A stretch of 64,000 nucleotides of DNA from Bacteroidales bacterium. Its GTDB lineage: Bacteria; Bacteroidota; Bacteroidia; Bacteroidales; VadinHA17. The translations under genes and the position numbers were made by a program. The stretch covers positions 62,001 through 126,000 of the forward strand of contig JADKBK010000015.1 in assembly GCA_016715075.1 (NCBI GenBank), read 5' to 3'. The first letter of the stretch is position 1; each line of letters opens with the position of its first letter. This document shows, piece by piece, positions 26,583 through 35,772 of this stretch. The notes beneath the pieces were generated by a model that was not told the DNA's origin, searched no databases, and saw only the letters and a program-made list of their open reading frames with translations.

Positions 26583-28082
26583 ATGCCATTGAAAAAATCA
26601 GCAGTGATCATCGGAGCAGGGATAGGCGGAATTGCCACATCAGTATACCTTTCGAGAAATGGTTATGATGTAGCTGTATTTGAAAAGAATTCTGCTCCCG
26701 GGGGTCGCTGCGGACAGATCATTAAAGACGGACACAGGTTCGATCTGGGAGCCACAATGCTCATTATGCCTGGTATCTATCGTGAAATATTCAGTTCCCT
26801 TGGAATCCATCTCTTTGAAAACAATGATATTAGCCGGCTGGAGGATCTTTACAGGATACACTTCGACAACAATGAGGTAATAGAATTCTCTCCTGATGAA
26901 AAAAAGATGGAAAATCAGCTTGAGAAGATCGAAAAGGGCAGTTTCAAAAAGTCACAGAAATATGTAACTGATGGTTACAGGATATTCGATATAGGAATTA
27001 ACAAGCTCATCGGACGTAATTTCTATAACATCTTCCAGTTTGCCAATTTCAGGAATTTAGGAATGCTCATCAGGCTTAAGGCATATATTTCCAATTACAG
27101 GTATGCAGCTAAATTCTTTAAAAATACCCATCTCCGGATGGCATATACATTTCAGAACATTTACGTAGGTCAGAGCCCTTTCGACTCTCCTGCCCTTTTC
27201 TCAATGGTCCCGGCAGCAGAACTTACTGAGGGTTCATTTTTTCCGAGGGGGGGCATGTTTTCAATAGTTAAAAAACTCCTGGCTGCAGCTGAGTCATCAG
27301 GGGTTCAGTTTCATTACAATAAACCCGCTGAAAGGATCACTGTGAATGGAAACAGTGCAAAGAGTGTGGTCTTTGAAGACGGATCGGAGATTTGGGCTGA
27401 TGTAATTGTTGCCAATGCTGATCTTCCATATGTTTACCGGAAGCTTCTTCCCGACAGGAGAAAGTCGGAGAGACTTGACCGGATGAAATACTCCTGCTCC
27501 GCGATATGCTTCCACTGGGGTCTTGATAAAGTCTACCCTCAGCTTGGTCATCACAATGTATTTCTCTCTGAGGATTTCCGTGAAGGACTTGATAAGATCT
27601 TTAAAGAGAAGAACGTGAGTGACCGGCCGAGTTTTTATATACACGCTCCTGCCAGAACTGACCCCTCGGCTGCTCCTGAGAACCAGGATACCCTTTCTTT
27701 TATCGTGGGCAGCGGACATTGTGATAAAGGCAAGAATCAGGACTGGGAAGCAATCAGAATAAAAGTAAGGGCAGCTCTGGTAAGCAGGCTTAAACAGCTC
27801 GGGCTTGAAGATATTGAAGAGCACATTAAATTTGAGATCTGTTACACACCTGATAATTGGGAAAGCGCTTGTAATATATCGAGGGGTTCTGTTTTCGGAA
27901 GTCTGGCCCATAACCTTATGCAGATGGGATATTTCCGTCCGCACAACCAGCACAGCAGGTACAGGAATCTTTTCTTTGTAGGTGGCAGTACGCATCCCGG
28001 CAACGGGATACCCAACATACTAATCTCAGCAAAACTTACCTCTGAACGGATCCTGAAAACACAAAAAGAAAAAAACTTATAA
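26583..28082 (+). CDS. crtI: Phytoene desaturase-type carotenoid dehydrogenase
   Basis: A 499-residue FAD-dependent desaturase or isomerase of the CrtI family. The N-terminal FAD site is AVIIGAGIGGIATSVYLSRN with the second-strand acidic residue in VAVFEKN and APGGRCG. The C-terminal signature LFFVGGSTHPGNGIPNIL is the CrtI GxxTHPGxGxP motif. Family knowledge: these enzymes introduce double bonds into phytoene or dehydrosqualene at the membrane. The next gene encodes a prenyl synthase 6 bases on, so the two form a carotenoid unit. Whether the product is C30 or C40 cannot be told. No GGPP synthase or cyclase gene is nearby. Confidence 0.9.
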   Translation: MPLKKSAVIIGAGIGGIATSVYLSRNGYDVAVFEKNSAPGGRCGQIIKDGHRFDLGATMLIMPGIYREIFSSLGIHLFENNDISRLEDLYRIHFDNNEVIEFSPDEKKMENQLEKIEKGSFKKSQKYVTDGYRIFDIGINKLIGRNFYNIFQFANFRNLGMLIRLKAYISNYRYAAKFFKNTHLRMAYTFQNIYVGQSPFDSPALFSMVPAAELTEGSFFPRGGMFSIVKKLLAAAESSGVQFHYNKPAERITVNGNSAKSVVFEDGSEIWADVIVANADLPYVYRKLLPDRRKSERLDRMKYSCSAICFHWGLDKVYPQLGHHNVFLSEDFREGLDKIFKEKNVSDRPSFYIHAPARTDPSAAPENQDTLSFIVGSGHCDKGKNQDWEAIRIKVRAALVSRLKQLGLEDIEEHIKFEICYTPDNWESACNISRGSVFGSLAHNLMQMGYFRPHNQHSRYRNLFFVGGSTHPGNGIPNILISAKLTSERILKTQKEKNL

Positions 28083-28088
28083 ATCCAT

Positions 28089-29030
28089 ATGAACTCACAA
28101 AGGGACAACTTCATAGAAATTTTCAATTCAATTGATTTTAATAAGATTAAAGACCATCCAAATATTCTCATTGCTGCCAATTTCTGGGACCAGGAACGAT
28201 TCTGCGCATCAAAAACATGCTACAAATTCATGCGCGCAATTGACGATCTGATAGATAACCATAAAGCCAAGAATAAGCTGATTGCCCTCAACGAAAGGAA
28301 AGAGTTTGTAACAAATGTTGAAGAGTGGCTTAAGATGATCATAATTTCAAAAGAGTGTAACCCGGCACAGGCTGAACTGCTTGAGACAATTGAAAAATTC
28401 AGGATTCCCCTCTGGCCATTGGAAGCTTTTGCGAAATCAATGATTTATGATATCAACAATGACGGGTTCCCTACCCTTCAGGCATTTCTTGATTATTCTG
28501 AAGGAGCATCTGTGGCACCTGCGGCAATATTTGTTCACCTCAACAGTATTTCAAGGGAGAATGGCAGGTACATTGATCCTCCCTTCGATGTCAAATGGGC
28601 CGCAACACCCTGCGCTATTTTCAGCTATCTTGTTCATATTATCCGCGACTTTCAGAAGGACCAGCTAAACAACCTCAGCTATTTTGCCGATGCCCTTATA
28701 GTCAAAAACAAGCTGACGAGAACGGACCTGCGTGAATTTGCAGAGGGCAAACCTGTCAACCTGCATTTCCGGAAGATGGTGGCTCATTACTATATTCTGG
28801 CTGACGAATACCGCATTCAGACAGAAAAAGTGATAAAAGTGATAGGCCCTCTTCTGGAACCCAGGTATCAGTTAAGCCTGCAGATAATTTTCAACCTGTA
28901 CCTGATGGTCTTTGAAAGGATAAACATAAAAGATGGAGCCTTCACAACAGAAGAACTGAATCCTACACCCGACGAGACAAGGGAAAGAGTTTATAAAACA
29001 ATACTAGGGTTTACAGGTGAATTCAGATAA
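28089..29030 (+). CDS. Squalene/phytoene synthase family protein
   Basis: A 313-residue head-to-head prenyl synthase. Both aspartate-rich motifs that bind diphosphate through magnesium are visible: AIDDLIDNH near residue 51 and HIIRDFQKDQ near residue 193. EGASVAPAAIFVHL, where other family members have a GxVGxxxxxL stretch, lies between them. It is slightly longer than classical CrtB and has an unusual N-terminus (MNSQRDNFIEIFNSIDF). Pairing with crtI 6 bases upstream supports phytoene or dehydrosqualene synthesis over squalene synthesis. It is convergent with the haem-tagged barrel gene, 2 bases apart. Confidence 0.85.
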   Translation: MNSQRDNFIEIFNSIDFNKIKDHPNILIAANFWDQERFCASKTCYKFMRAIDDLIDNHKAKNKLIALNERKEFVTNVEEWLKMIIISKECNPAQAELLETIEKFRIPLWPLEAFAKSMIYDINNDGFPTLQAFLDYSEGASVAPAAIFVHLNSISRENGRYIDPPFDVKWAATPCAIFSYLVHIIRDFQKDQLNNLSYFADALIVKNKLTRTDLREFAEGKPVNLHFRKMVAHYYILADEYRIQTEKVIKVIGPLLEPRYQLSLQIIFNLYLMVFERINIKDGAFTTEELNPTPDETRERVYKTILGFTGEFR

Positions 29031-29032
29031 TA

Positions 29033-30244
29033 TCAGAATGCAGATATAAATCCGGCGCTGATCTTTCCATAACTGGCTCCTGAAAATTTATAAGAATATT
29101 CTGTGACAACCCTGACATTGCGCCTGAGAATATAGCCGGCGTGGAGTGTTGCGGATCTGTAATCAAGTTCATCGGCATCCGATTCAACCAGGTTCAAAAG
29201 GCCTGTAAGGTACCATTTGCTCATGTCGCCCTTTGGTGAATAAATAACTTCTGCAAATCCACCATCAGTAGTCAGGTCACCCTGCATAGCTCCGTCACCT
29301 CCTGTAAAGACATCTGAATCCATTCTTCTGACATATTGCACATTTAAGACAAACCTGTCATCGAAATTCAAAGTCAGATCCGGGCCAAACATACTGATCT
29401 TATTTGTAATATCAGGAGAAAGCATTGAAGGGTCTGAAAGATTCTCCTTGCCGGTATAGCCAAAAAGACCAATAGTGACATATTTTCCGATGTCCTGACT
29501 GATTTTTCCCATGAAATTTTTATATTTATCCTTATCGAACAGTAATGCATCAGTTGCTTCACTTAATCCGCAGCCATTAACAATTTCTCCAACAAGAGTA
29601 GTTCCGGTTTTAAATCCCTTGTCGAACATTATTCCCCTGTCATATTTCAGATCGGTCGATGAATTACCCGGAGCTGCCTCATAAATTTTGTATGGTTCAA
29701 GGGTATACCGCAGTTCTCCCTTGAATAATGGATCAGAAACCTGAAACTGGCCGATATAAAAATTAATTCCCGTTCTGAAAAGATCATGATACATCAGGAA
29801 TGCATCCTCTATTCCTTCAACAACGCCCCGTTCATTAAAAAGAAAATAGAAATAATAGGAGAGCCTGTCAGATAGTTCTCCTCCGGAAAGTATCTTAATG
29901 ACAAAGGGAGCGCTAAAGTCGGCTGTTCCGCTGTTATCAAAATTATATGAGGCAAATCCTTCCAGTCTGATTGCAAGGGGTAATTCCCTAAAGAGTGAAA
30001 GCCTCTCATCTCCAGTAGGAATAAAATACCGGGGAGATTCATATTTGGTCATACGGAAACCATTGCCGGCAAATTCATCCCCAAAAGCTTTCAATCTTGG
30101 CATTACAGGGGAATGGCATACCTGGCAGCTTATCTGGTACTTTCTGGCAAAGGCAGGTATTGCATTACACTTATTGACCGGTATCATCACCGACATGATT
30201 AAAGCCGTTACGGCCAGCTGATAAATATTGACTCTTCTTTTCAT
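29033..30244 (-). CDS. Outer-membrane barrel protein with one N-terminal c-type haem site
   Basis: A 403-residue exported protein. After the signal peptide comes IPAFARKYQISCQVCHSP: a single CxxCH haem c site at residues 40-44 of the precursor, followed by MPRLKAFGDEFAGNGFRM. The remaining 330 residues are alternating beta strands (FASYNFDNSG, GINFYIGQFQVSD, RFVLNVQYVRRMD) and end in Phe, as in outer membrane barrels. I do not know a named family. It is the second gene of a unit with the five-haem cytochrome 34 bases upstream, so a role in moving electrons to or across the outer membrane is plausible, but this is inference. Confidence 0.7.
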   Translation of the reverse strand: MKRRVNIYQLAVTALIMSVMIPVNKCNAIPAFARKYQISCQVCHSPVMPRLKAFGDEFAGNGFRMTKYESPRYFIPTGDERLSLFRELPLAIRLEGFASYNFDNSGTADFSAPFVIKILSGGELSDRLSYYFYFLFNERGVVEGIEDAFLMYHDLFRTGINFYIGQFQVSDPLFKGELRYTLEPYKIYEAAPGNSSTDLKYDRGIMFDKGFKTGTTLVGEIVNGCGLSEATDALLFDKDKYKNFMGKISQDIGKYVTIGLFGYTGKENLSDPSMLSPDITNKISMFGPDLTLNFDDRFVLNVQYVRRMDSDVFTGGDGAMQGDLTTDGGFAEVIYSPKGDMSKWYLTGLLNLVESDADELDYRSATLHAGYILRRNVRVVTEYSYKFSGASYGKISAGFISAF

Positions 30245-30278
30245 AATAAAAAAGGGTTATCAATTAAATACAAAACGA

Positions 30279-31658
30279 TTATGGTAATACGGTTAAAAAT
30301 GTTGTATGATCATTTACTGCAATAATCCTGGATTCCTCTTCAGGTACTTTAAGTAAATCGGCTACAGGCTTAACAAGCAGCTGATAATTCAGCTGAGCTT
30401 TTACCTTCAGTTCACCGGGTGCAATATCGAATGGCATGCGGAAGGTGAATTTTTCCATTTTTACCTCTCTGGGACCTATCCTGTAATCAACTCCCAGTTT
30501 CGCCGTATTCCATTGCATTATTGTCATCCTTCCCTCGGGGTCAAAATATGGCATCCTGAAGATGCGGTTTCCGGAAGGAATACCGTCCCGCTGCACTCCT
30601 TTGAAATCAGGAATACCAAGTGGTACACCCATGTCCTGATAAGCCAGGTTATCTCCCGATATTGTATATTCCTCCCCTTCAAATCCCTTTTTATCAACGT
30701 CAAGATGATACACTTTGCCTTTGGCATCTGTTGCCTCAACATTCAGCCAGGCAATTCTGTCTTCAACTGATCCGGTTGGAAATTTATGCCCAGTTTTCTG
30801 ATTGAACAGGGCAACAGTAAATACAACTGTTTCGCCCGGTTCTGCTTCGCGAATGTCGGGTTGAATCCTGAGTTCGATTGTACCCCTCACCTTGCCCGGA
30901 TCATGTGCCCCGTGAAACAGGTGAAGGCGGGCATCATCATGTGGTTTTCCCATAATAGCATACTGATAACCTGCTTTTGGCATGTGGCAATCCTGGCATC
31001 TGACTCCCTCTTTTGCATATGGACCCTCTTTCCATTCAAGCTGGGTACTTTTTACCCACATTCCAAAGGGATTTTTTTCGTTATGACAATTCCCGCAAAA
31101 TTCAGTTGTCCTGAAAAAATCATTCTGTACTATCTTATGGGCAGGGGATTCAATTTCAGGAGTTCGTCCGGCATACTTGGTCATCCCCGGTTTAATTAAA
31201 TAACTGAAATTAAACGGAGGATCAGTCTGGGCAGATTGGATGAGATGACAAACCTCGCATGATACCGATTCATTAGCCATACTTTTTTCCGAAGGTCTCG
31301 GAGGGGGAAACTTGCCTCCTCCCATAAATGCAAGAGGTGTATGACAACCATTACAACCGTCCACTGCATCCTTAAGCTCAGGTTTTGCTTTCGCATGAGC
31401 AACGGCAAGGTCGAAATACTCAATCTCATCCCAGTGATGCGTATATGCCTGCGACATCATAGCCTGGGACCACTGTTCATAAAGTCCGGGATGGCATGAC
31501 CTGCATTTTGCGGCCGGCTCAAAGTCCTTATAGGAATATTTGCTTTTCAGATCCTCCTGCGGGGCCATTAAGCTGACAGTGAATGCTGTCAGTACCAGCA
31601 ATATTGCCGCAAATAGTATAATAAGGATCTTTCTCCGGGTATTTTTCTTACTTATCAT
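30279..31658 (-). CDS. Membrane-anchored pentahaem cytochrome c (cytochrome c554-like)
   Basis: A 459-residue protein with an N-terminal membrane anchor (ILIILFAAILLVLTAFTVSL) and five CxxCH haem sites, all in the first 250 residues: CRSCH, CNGCH, CEVCH, CGNCH and CQDCH. The pattern AAKCRSCHPGLYEQWSQAMM matches the cytochrome c554-type multihaem fold. The C-terminal 200 residues are a haem-free beta domain (GETVVFTVALFNQKTGHKFP). It should carry electrons in the periplasm. The haem-tagged barrel gene lies 34 bases downstream. Redox partners are not visible in the window. Confidence 0.85.
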   Translation of the reverse strand: MISKKNTRRKILIILFAAILLVLTAFTVSLMAPQEDLKSKYSYKDFEPAAKCRSCHPGLYEQWSQAMMSQAYTHHWDEIEYFDLAVAHAKAKPELKDAVDGCNGCHTPLAFMGGGKFPPPRPSEKSMANESVSCEVCHLIQSAQTDPPFNFSYLIKPGMTKYAGRTPEIESPAHKIVQNDFFRTTEFCGNCHNEKNPFGMWVKSTQLEWKEGPYAKEGVRCQDCHMPKAGYQYAIMGKPHDDARLHLFHGAHDPGKVRGTIELRIQPDIREAEPGETVVFTVALFNQKTGHKFPTGSVEDRIAWLNVEATDAKGKVYHLDVDKKGFEGEEYTISGDNLAYQDMGVPLGIPDFKGVQRDGIPSGNRIFRMPYFDPEGRMTIMQWNTAKLGVDYRIGPREVKMEKFTFRMPFDIAPGELKVKAQLNYQLLVKPVADLLKVPEEESRIIAVNDHTTFLTVLP

Positions 31659-31778
31659 AATGTTTCATATTTTTATATTGGAAAAGGTACTAAATATAAT
31701 AACACCATGTTAATGTTTTAACAGTAATTTTAGAACCGGTATCATTAGTGAGATTCTCAACTTGTTGATGTTATAGAA

Positions 31779-33158
31779 ATGAAGATCAATATTTTCTGGT
31801 TCCGGAGAGATCTGAGACTGGACGACAATAATGCCCTGTCCCAGGCTGCCAGCTCAGGCTTGCCAGTATTACCCCTCTTCATTTTTGACAACAATATTAC
31901 CGATGAACTGCCTGCCGATGATCCGAGGGTCACTTTTATCTATGAAACGCTCCTTTCAGTTGACGCAAAACTGAAAGAATATAACGGTTCACTTTTCATC
32001 ATGAAAGGTGATCCGCTTGCATCATGGAAGATCCTGTTAAACCAATTTGGGATTAATGCAGTTTATATTAATAAAGACTACGAACCATATGCAATTCAGA
32101 GAGATAATTCCGTGGAGAGTCTGCTGAAAACACACGGGATACCTCTCTTAAGATTTAAAGACCAGGTCATTTTTGAAGAAGGGGAAATTGTTAAATCCGA
32201 CGGGAAGCCTTATACTGTTTATACACCATACAAGAACAAATGGATGAATGATCTTAAAGAAATATTACCTCTGAGTGATTTCGATCAAAATTTGCAAAAG
32301 AAGCTGTTTGTCCATAAAAATGAATGTCCGGCACCTGACAAAATTGGTTTTGAAATAAGCAGCATAAAAGTAAAACCATTTGATCTTGATGCAATCCCTG
32401 AATATGACAAATACAGAGATTATCCTGCCCTTGATAAAACCAGTTACCTGGGACCACATCTCCGGTTTGGGACAGTAAGTATCCGGAAGCTGGTCAAAAT
32501 GGCTCTTCAGGGAAACCGGGTATTTCTGAATGAGCTTATATGGCGTGAATTCTTTATGCAGATACTTTTCCATTTTCCGCATGTGGTCACAGGAAATTTC
32601 AAACCTAAATTCGATAATATCCTGTGGAGGAATAATGAAAATGAATTTGAGAGATGGTGTTCCGGCAATACCGGTTATCCGATCGTCGATGCGGGAATGA
32701 GACAGCTAAATGAAACTGGATTTATGCATAACAGGGTACGGATGATCACTGCCGGCTTTCTCTGCAAGCATCTGCTTACTGACTGGAGGTGGGGAGAGGC
32801 CTATTTTGCACAAAAGCTGCTCGACTACGAGCTCTCTTCAAATAACGGTAACTGGCAATGGGCAGCCGGGACAGGTTGTGATGCAGCTCCATATTTCAGG
32901 GTGTTCAATCCTGAACTTCAATATAAAAAATTTGACCCCGACGGGGAATATGTAAGGAAATGGGTGCCTGAGAAGGATAGGAAAGATTATCCGGCTCCTA
33001 TTGTAGATCATGACTTTGCAAGGAACAGAGCTATTTCAGCTTACCGGTCGGGATTAATTCTGAAGAATTGCCTGATTTTATCATTTAAAGCATATTTTGA
33101 GCCCCGGTATGCTTTAATGTTTAACTTTGCACTGTTTTGGCAAGTTAAAGACTTATGA
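31779..33158 (+). CDS. Deoxyribodipyrimidine photolyase/cryptochrome (C-terminus probably altered by frameshift)
   Basis: A DNA photolyase: the N-terminal antenna domain begins NIFWFRRDLRLDDNNAL, and the FAD domain carries GNTGYPIVDAGMRQLNETG, MHNRVRMITAGFL and NNGNWQWAAGTGCDAAPYF. It repairs UV pyrimidine dimers using blue light. The last 33 residues as read do not look like a photolyase tail. If the GGG at 33050-33052 had one more G, the protein would end GINSEELPDFII at a TAA (33086-33088), 435 residues long, normal for the family, and would free the promoter of the next gene. As written it overlaps that gene by 4 bases. Confidence 0.9.
   Translation: MKINIFWFRRDLRLDDNNALSQAASSGLPVLPLFIFDNNITDELPADDPRVTFIYETLLSVDAKLKEYNGSLFIMKGDPLASWKILLNQFGINAVYINKDYEPYAIQRDNSVESLLKTHGIPLLRFKDQVIFEEGEIVKSDGKPYTVYTPYKNKWMNDLKEILPLSDFDQNLQKKLFVHKNECPAPDKIGFEISSIKVKPFDLDAIPEYDKYRDYPALDKTSYLGPHLRFGTVSIRKLVKMALQGNRVFLNELIWREFFMQILFHFPHVVTGNFKPKFDNILWRNNENEFERWCSGNTGYPIVDAGMRQLNETGFMHNRVRMITAGFLCKHLLTDWRWGEAYFAQKLLDYELSSNNGNWQWAAGTGCDAAPYFRVFNPELQYKKFDPDGEYVRKWVPEKDRKDYPAPIVDHDFARNRAISAYRSGLILKNCLILSFKAYFEPRYALMFNFALFWQVKDL
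33096..33129 (+). promoter_or_regulatory. Bacteroidota promoter of the DAK2-DegV gene
   Basis: TTTG at 33096-33099, a 22-base spacer and a perfect TAACTTTG at 33122-33129, 25 bases before the ATG at 33155. As annotated it lies inside the photolyase tail, supporting the view that the tail is not real. Confidence 0.55.
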
Positions 33159-34960
33159 CACAAGTTGCTTTGGTTCCTTTAAATGAAATGGATGGCCGCA
33201 GACTTTATTACACTTTTATAGCGGGCGCCAGAAAGGTTATTGAACACCAGGTGGAACTCAATAAGATCAATGTATTTCCTGTAAATGACGGAGATACCGG
33301 TACAAATCTTGCCTCCACTATCCGGGCGGTAATTGATTCACTGCATCCCCATAGATCGTATAAAATTACCGCCGACCGTATAGCTGAAACAACATTGGTG
33401 AATGCCCGTGGCAATTCGGGGATTATTTTTGCCCAATTCCTCTATGGGATGAGTTCCGAGACCGGAAATTTCAAAACTATAAATGTAAGCCAGTTCGCCG
33501 AAAGCGTTAAAAATTCAGTGAAGTATATCTACGAAGCTGTTGCCAATCCTGTTGAAGGCACTATGCTGACCGTTATAAAGGACTGGGCTAATTATATTTA
33601 TGAAAACAGGTACCTTTTTTCAGATTTCAATGAAATATTTCTCAATTCTCTCGTAGTACTTAATAAATCCCTTATTGAAACAAAATCAAAGCTTACGGTT
33701 CTTGCCAAAGCAAACGTTGTAGATGCCGGAGCAAGAGGATTTGTATTCTTTGTTGAGGGGATAACCGAATTTCTAAACCACCGCAATCTGAAAGAGCTTG
33801 TCCAGGTTAAAGCTGAAACATCCGTCTTTGAAAAGATAGAAGAGTCGATTCCTGAGAAAGTTGATTTCAGATTCTGTACCGAAGCACTTATTAAGAACAG
33901 CACCATTGACAGTAAAACACTGACTGCCACTCTGGAAAGATTCGGAAACTCAATTGTAGTTGCCGGTTCCGACAGAATGCGACGGCTTCATGTTCATACA
34001 AACACACCTGCAGAACTCTTCAAGGAACTCAGGCAGACAGGCACCATAGCCTTTCAGAAAGCTGATGACATGGTAAGGCAGAGTGATGTGGTCTATAACA
34101 GGAAATGGAAAATTGCTATTGTAACTGATTCAACATGTGATCTTTCACAGGAACTTATTGATCAGTACCAGGTGAATATGCTCCCGATAAATATCAATTT
34201 TGGTGAAAATCATTATCTCGATAAGATCACAATACAGCCGGAGCAGTTCTATTCGCTTCTTGAAGAAAACACACATTATCCCAAATCTGCTCAGGTTAAT
34301 GAAAAGGCATTTACAAATCTCTATTCTCATCTGGCTTCACATTATGATTCCGTGATTGCTATTCATCTGAGCGATAAGCTAAGTGGAACATTTGGCAGCA
34401 GCCAGAAAGCCGCGCTTGCAATAAGCAGGGAATTCAATAAACCTATTTCGGTAATAAACTCCAGAAATCTTTCCGGAGCCTTAGGCCTCATAGTGCTGCG
34501 GGCTGCCCAGGCAATAGAATCAGGGTATTCACACGAGCAGATTGTAGAAATGACAGAAAGCTGGGTCAAAAAGGTAAGGATTTTTGTCAGCGTCAGGGAC
34601 ATCAAATACCTGATCCGCGGAGGCCGGCTCTCAGCCACAAAAGGATTAATTGCCAGGATACTTAATATAAATCCCATAGTCTCTATTGACGAAGCTGGCA
34701 AAGCCATCGTCTTTGACAAATCATTCAACCAGAAAGCCAATATGGAAAAGGTGATGGGATATATCAGTAAACTGGTAAGGGAGAAGAAAACATGGAACTA
34801 TATCGTTCTTCATGCCAATAACAGTGAGGCTGCAAGATGGTATAGCGAAAGGATGGAAGAGATCACTCATATGAAACCTATCTCTGAAGTCAATATTTCA
34901 CCGGTTATCGGAGCAAATACAGGCATAGGAGCAGCTGCAGTGGCACTTCTGTGCGACTGA
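33155..34960 (+). CDS. DAK2-DegV fusion, putative fatty acid kinase (FakA-FakB in one chain)
   Basis: A 601-residue cytosolic protein. The N-terminal DhaL/DAK2 domain has NVFPVNDGDTGTNLAST near residue 40 and ARGNSGIIFAQFL near residue 86, the ATP and metal binding loops. A linker domain follows to about residue 310. The C-terminal DegV domain starts WKIAIVTDSTCDLS, with LSDKLSGTFGSSQKAA, RDIKYLIRGGRLS and the final SPVIGANTGIGAAAVALL. Family knowledge: in Firmicutes, FakA (DAK2) phosphorylates fatty acids held by the separate DegV protein FakB. Here both are fused, so one chain may activate exogenous fatty acids. The substrate is inferred. A clear promoter lies upstream. Confidence 0.85.
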   Translation: MTQVALVPLNEMDGRRLYYTFIAGARKVIEHQVELNKINVFPVNDGDTGTNLASTIRAVIDSLHPHRSYKITADRIAETTLVNARGNSGIIFAQFLYGMSSETGNFKTINVSQFAESVKNSVKYIYEAVANPVEGTMLTVIKDWANYIYENRYLFSDFNEIFLNSLVVLNKSLIETKSKLTVLAKANVVDAGARGFVFFVEGITEFLNHRNLKELVQVKAETSVFEKIEESIPEKVDFRFCTEALIKNSTIDSKTLTATLERFGNSIVVAGSDRMRRLHVHTNTPAELFKELRQTGTIAFQKADDMVRQSDVVYNRKWKIAIVTDSTCDLSQELIDQYQVNMLPININFGENHYLDKITIQPEQFYSLLEENTHYPKSAQVNEKAFTNLYSHLASHYDSVIAIHLSDKLSGTFGSSQKAALAISREFNKPISVINSRNLSGALGLIVLRAAQAIESGYSHEQIVEMTESWVKKVRIFVSVRDIKYLIRGGRLSATKGLIARILNINPIVSIDEAGKAIVFDKSFNQKANMEKVMGYISKLVREKKTWNYIVLHANNSEAARWYSERMEEITHMKPISEVNISPVIGANTGIGAAAVALLCD

Positions 34961-34974
34961 TCTATATTAAACAA

Positions 34975-35757
34975 ATGAGCTTTTTTCAGATCTATATTCA
35001 GGCATTCGTTGTCATAATGATCATTATGACCTCTTTGTGGATAGTCAGCATCCTAATCAAAAATGTCAGCATAGTAGATATTTTCTGGGGAGCGGGATTT
35101 GTAATTACCAGCGCTTACTATTTTCTGAACAGTAATGGAAATGAGACCAGGAAAATCATCCTGATGACACTCGTAGCACTCTGGGGACTCAGGCTGACGG
35201 TATATCTTGCCTGGCGTAACATAGGAAAAGGAGAAGATTTCCGCTACAGGGAGTTCCGCAGGAAATACGGTGAGAAACGTTACTGGTGGATAAGTTTTTT
35301 CCAGACTTTCCTTTTACAGGGAGTACTTATGTGGCTCATCTCTGCACCTCTTCTGGGAGCACAGTATTTCGGAAAGGATTTTCCTCCCGGATTAATTGAC
35401 TTTACAGGTATCGCTCTCTGGATCATCGGTTTTGCTTTTGAAGCAGGGGGGGATATTCAGCTGGCTATATTCAGGGCAGATCCGTCAAATAAAGGCAAAG
35501 TACTTAATAAAGGATTCTGGCATTATACGAGACATCCCAACTACTTTGGCGATTCAGCGGTATGGTGGGGATTCGGACTTATCTGCATCGCATCTGGAAG
35601 TTACTGGCCTGTGTTGTCATCACTGCTGATGACTGCCTTAATAATTAAAGTCTCCGGTGTTGCGCTCCTCGAAAAAACATTAAAAGAGGAAAAACCGCAA
35701 TACAGGGAATATATTGAAAAGACAAGTTCATTCATTCCCTGGTTTCCAAAAAAATAA
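34975..35757 (+). CDS. DUF1295 membrane protein (steroid 5-alpha-reductase-like)
   Basis: 260 residues from the ATG at 34975; the frame also opens at 34951, overlapping the previous gene. It has about seven hydrophobic segments and the family signature GFWHYTRHPNYFGDSAVWWG near residue 180, plus VDIFWGAGFV near the N-terminus. DUF1295 proteins resemble 3-oxo-5-alpha-steroid 4-dehydrogenases and isoprenylcysteine methyltransferases in topology; the natural bacterial substrate is unknown. It lies directly after the DAK2-DegV gene on the same strand, so a lipid-related role fits, as inference. Confidence 0.85.
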   Translation: MSFFQIYIQAFVVIMIIMTSLWIVSILIKNVSIVDIFWGAGFVITSAYYFLNSNGNETRKIILMTLVALWGLRLTVYLAWRNIGKGEDFRYREFRRKYGEKRYWWISFFQTFLLQGVLMWLISAPLLGAQYFGKDFPPGLIDFTGIALWIIGFAFEAGGDIQLAIFRADPSNKGKVLNKGFWHYTRHPNYFGDSAVWWGFGLICIASGSYWPVLSSLLMTALIIKVSGVALLEKTLKEEKPQYREYIEKTSSFIPWFPKK

Positions 35758-35772
35758 TATCATCTTTATAAT

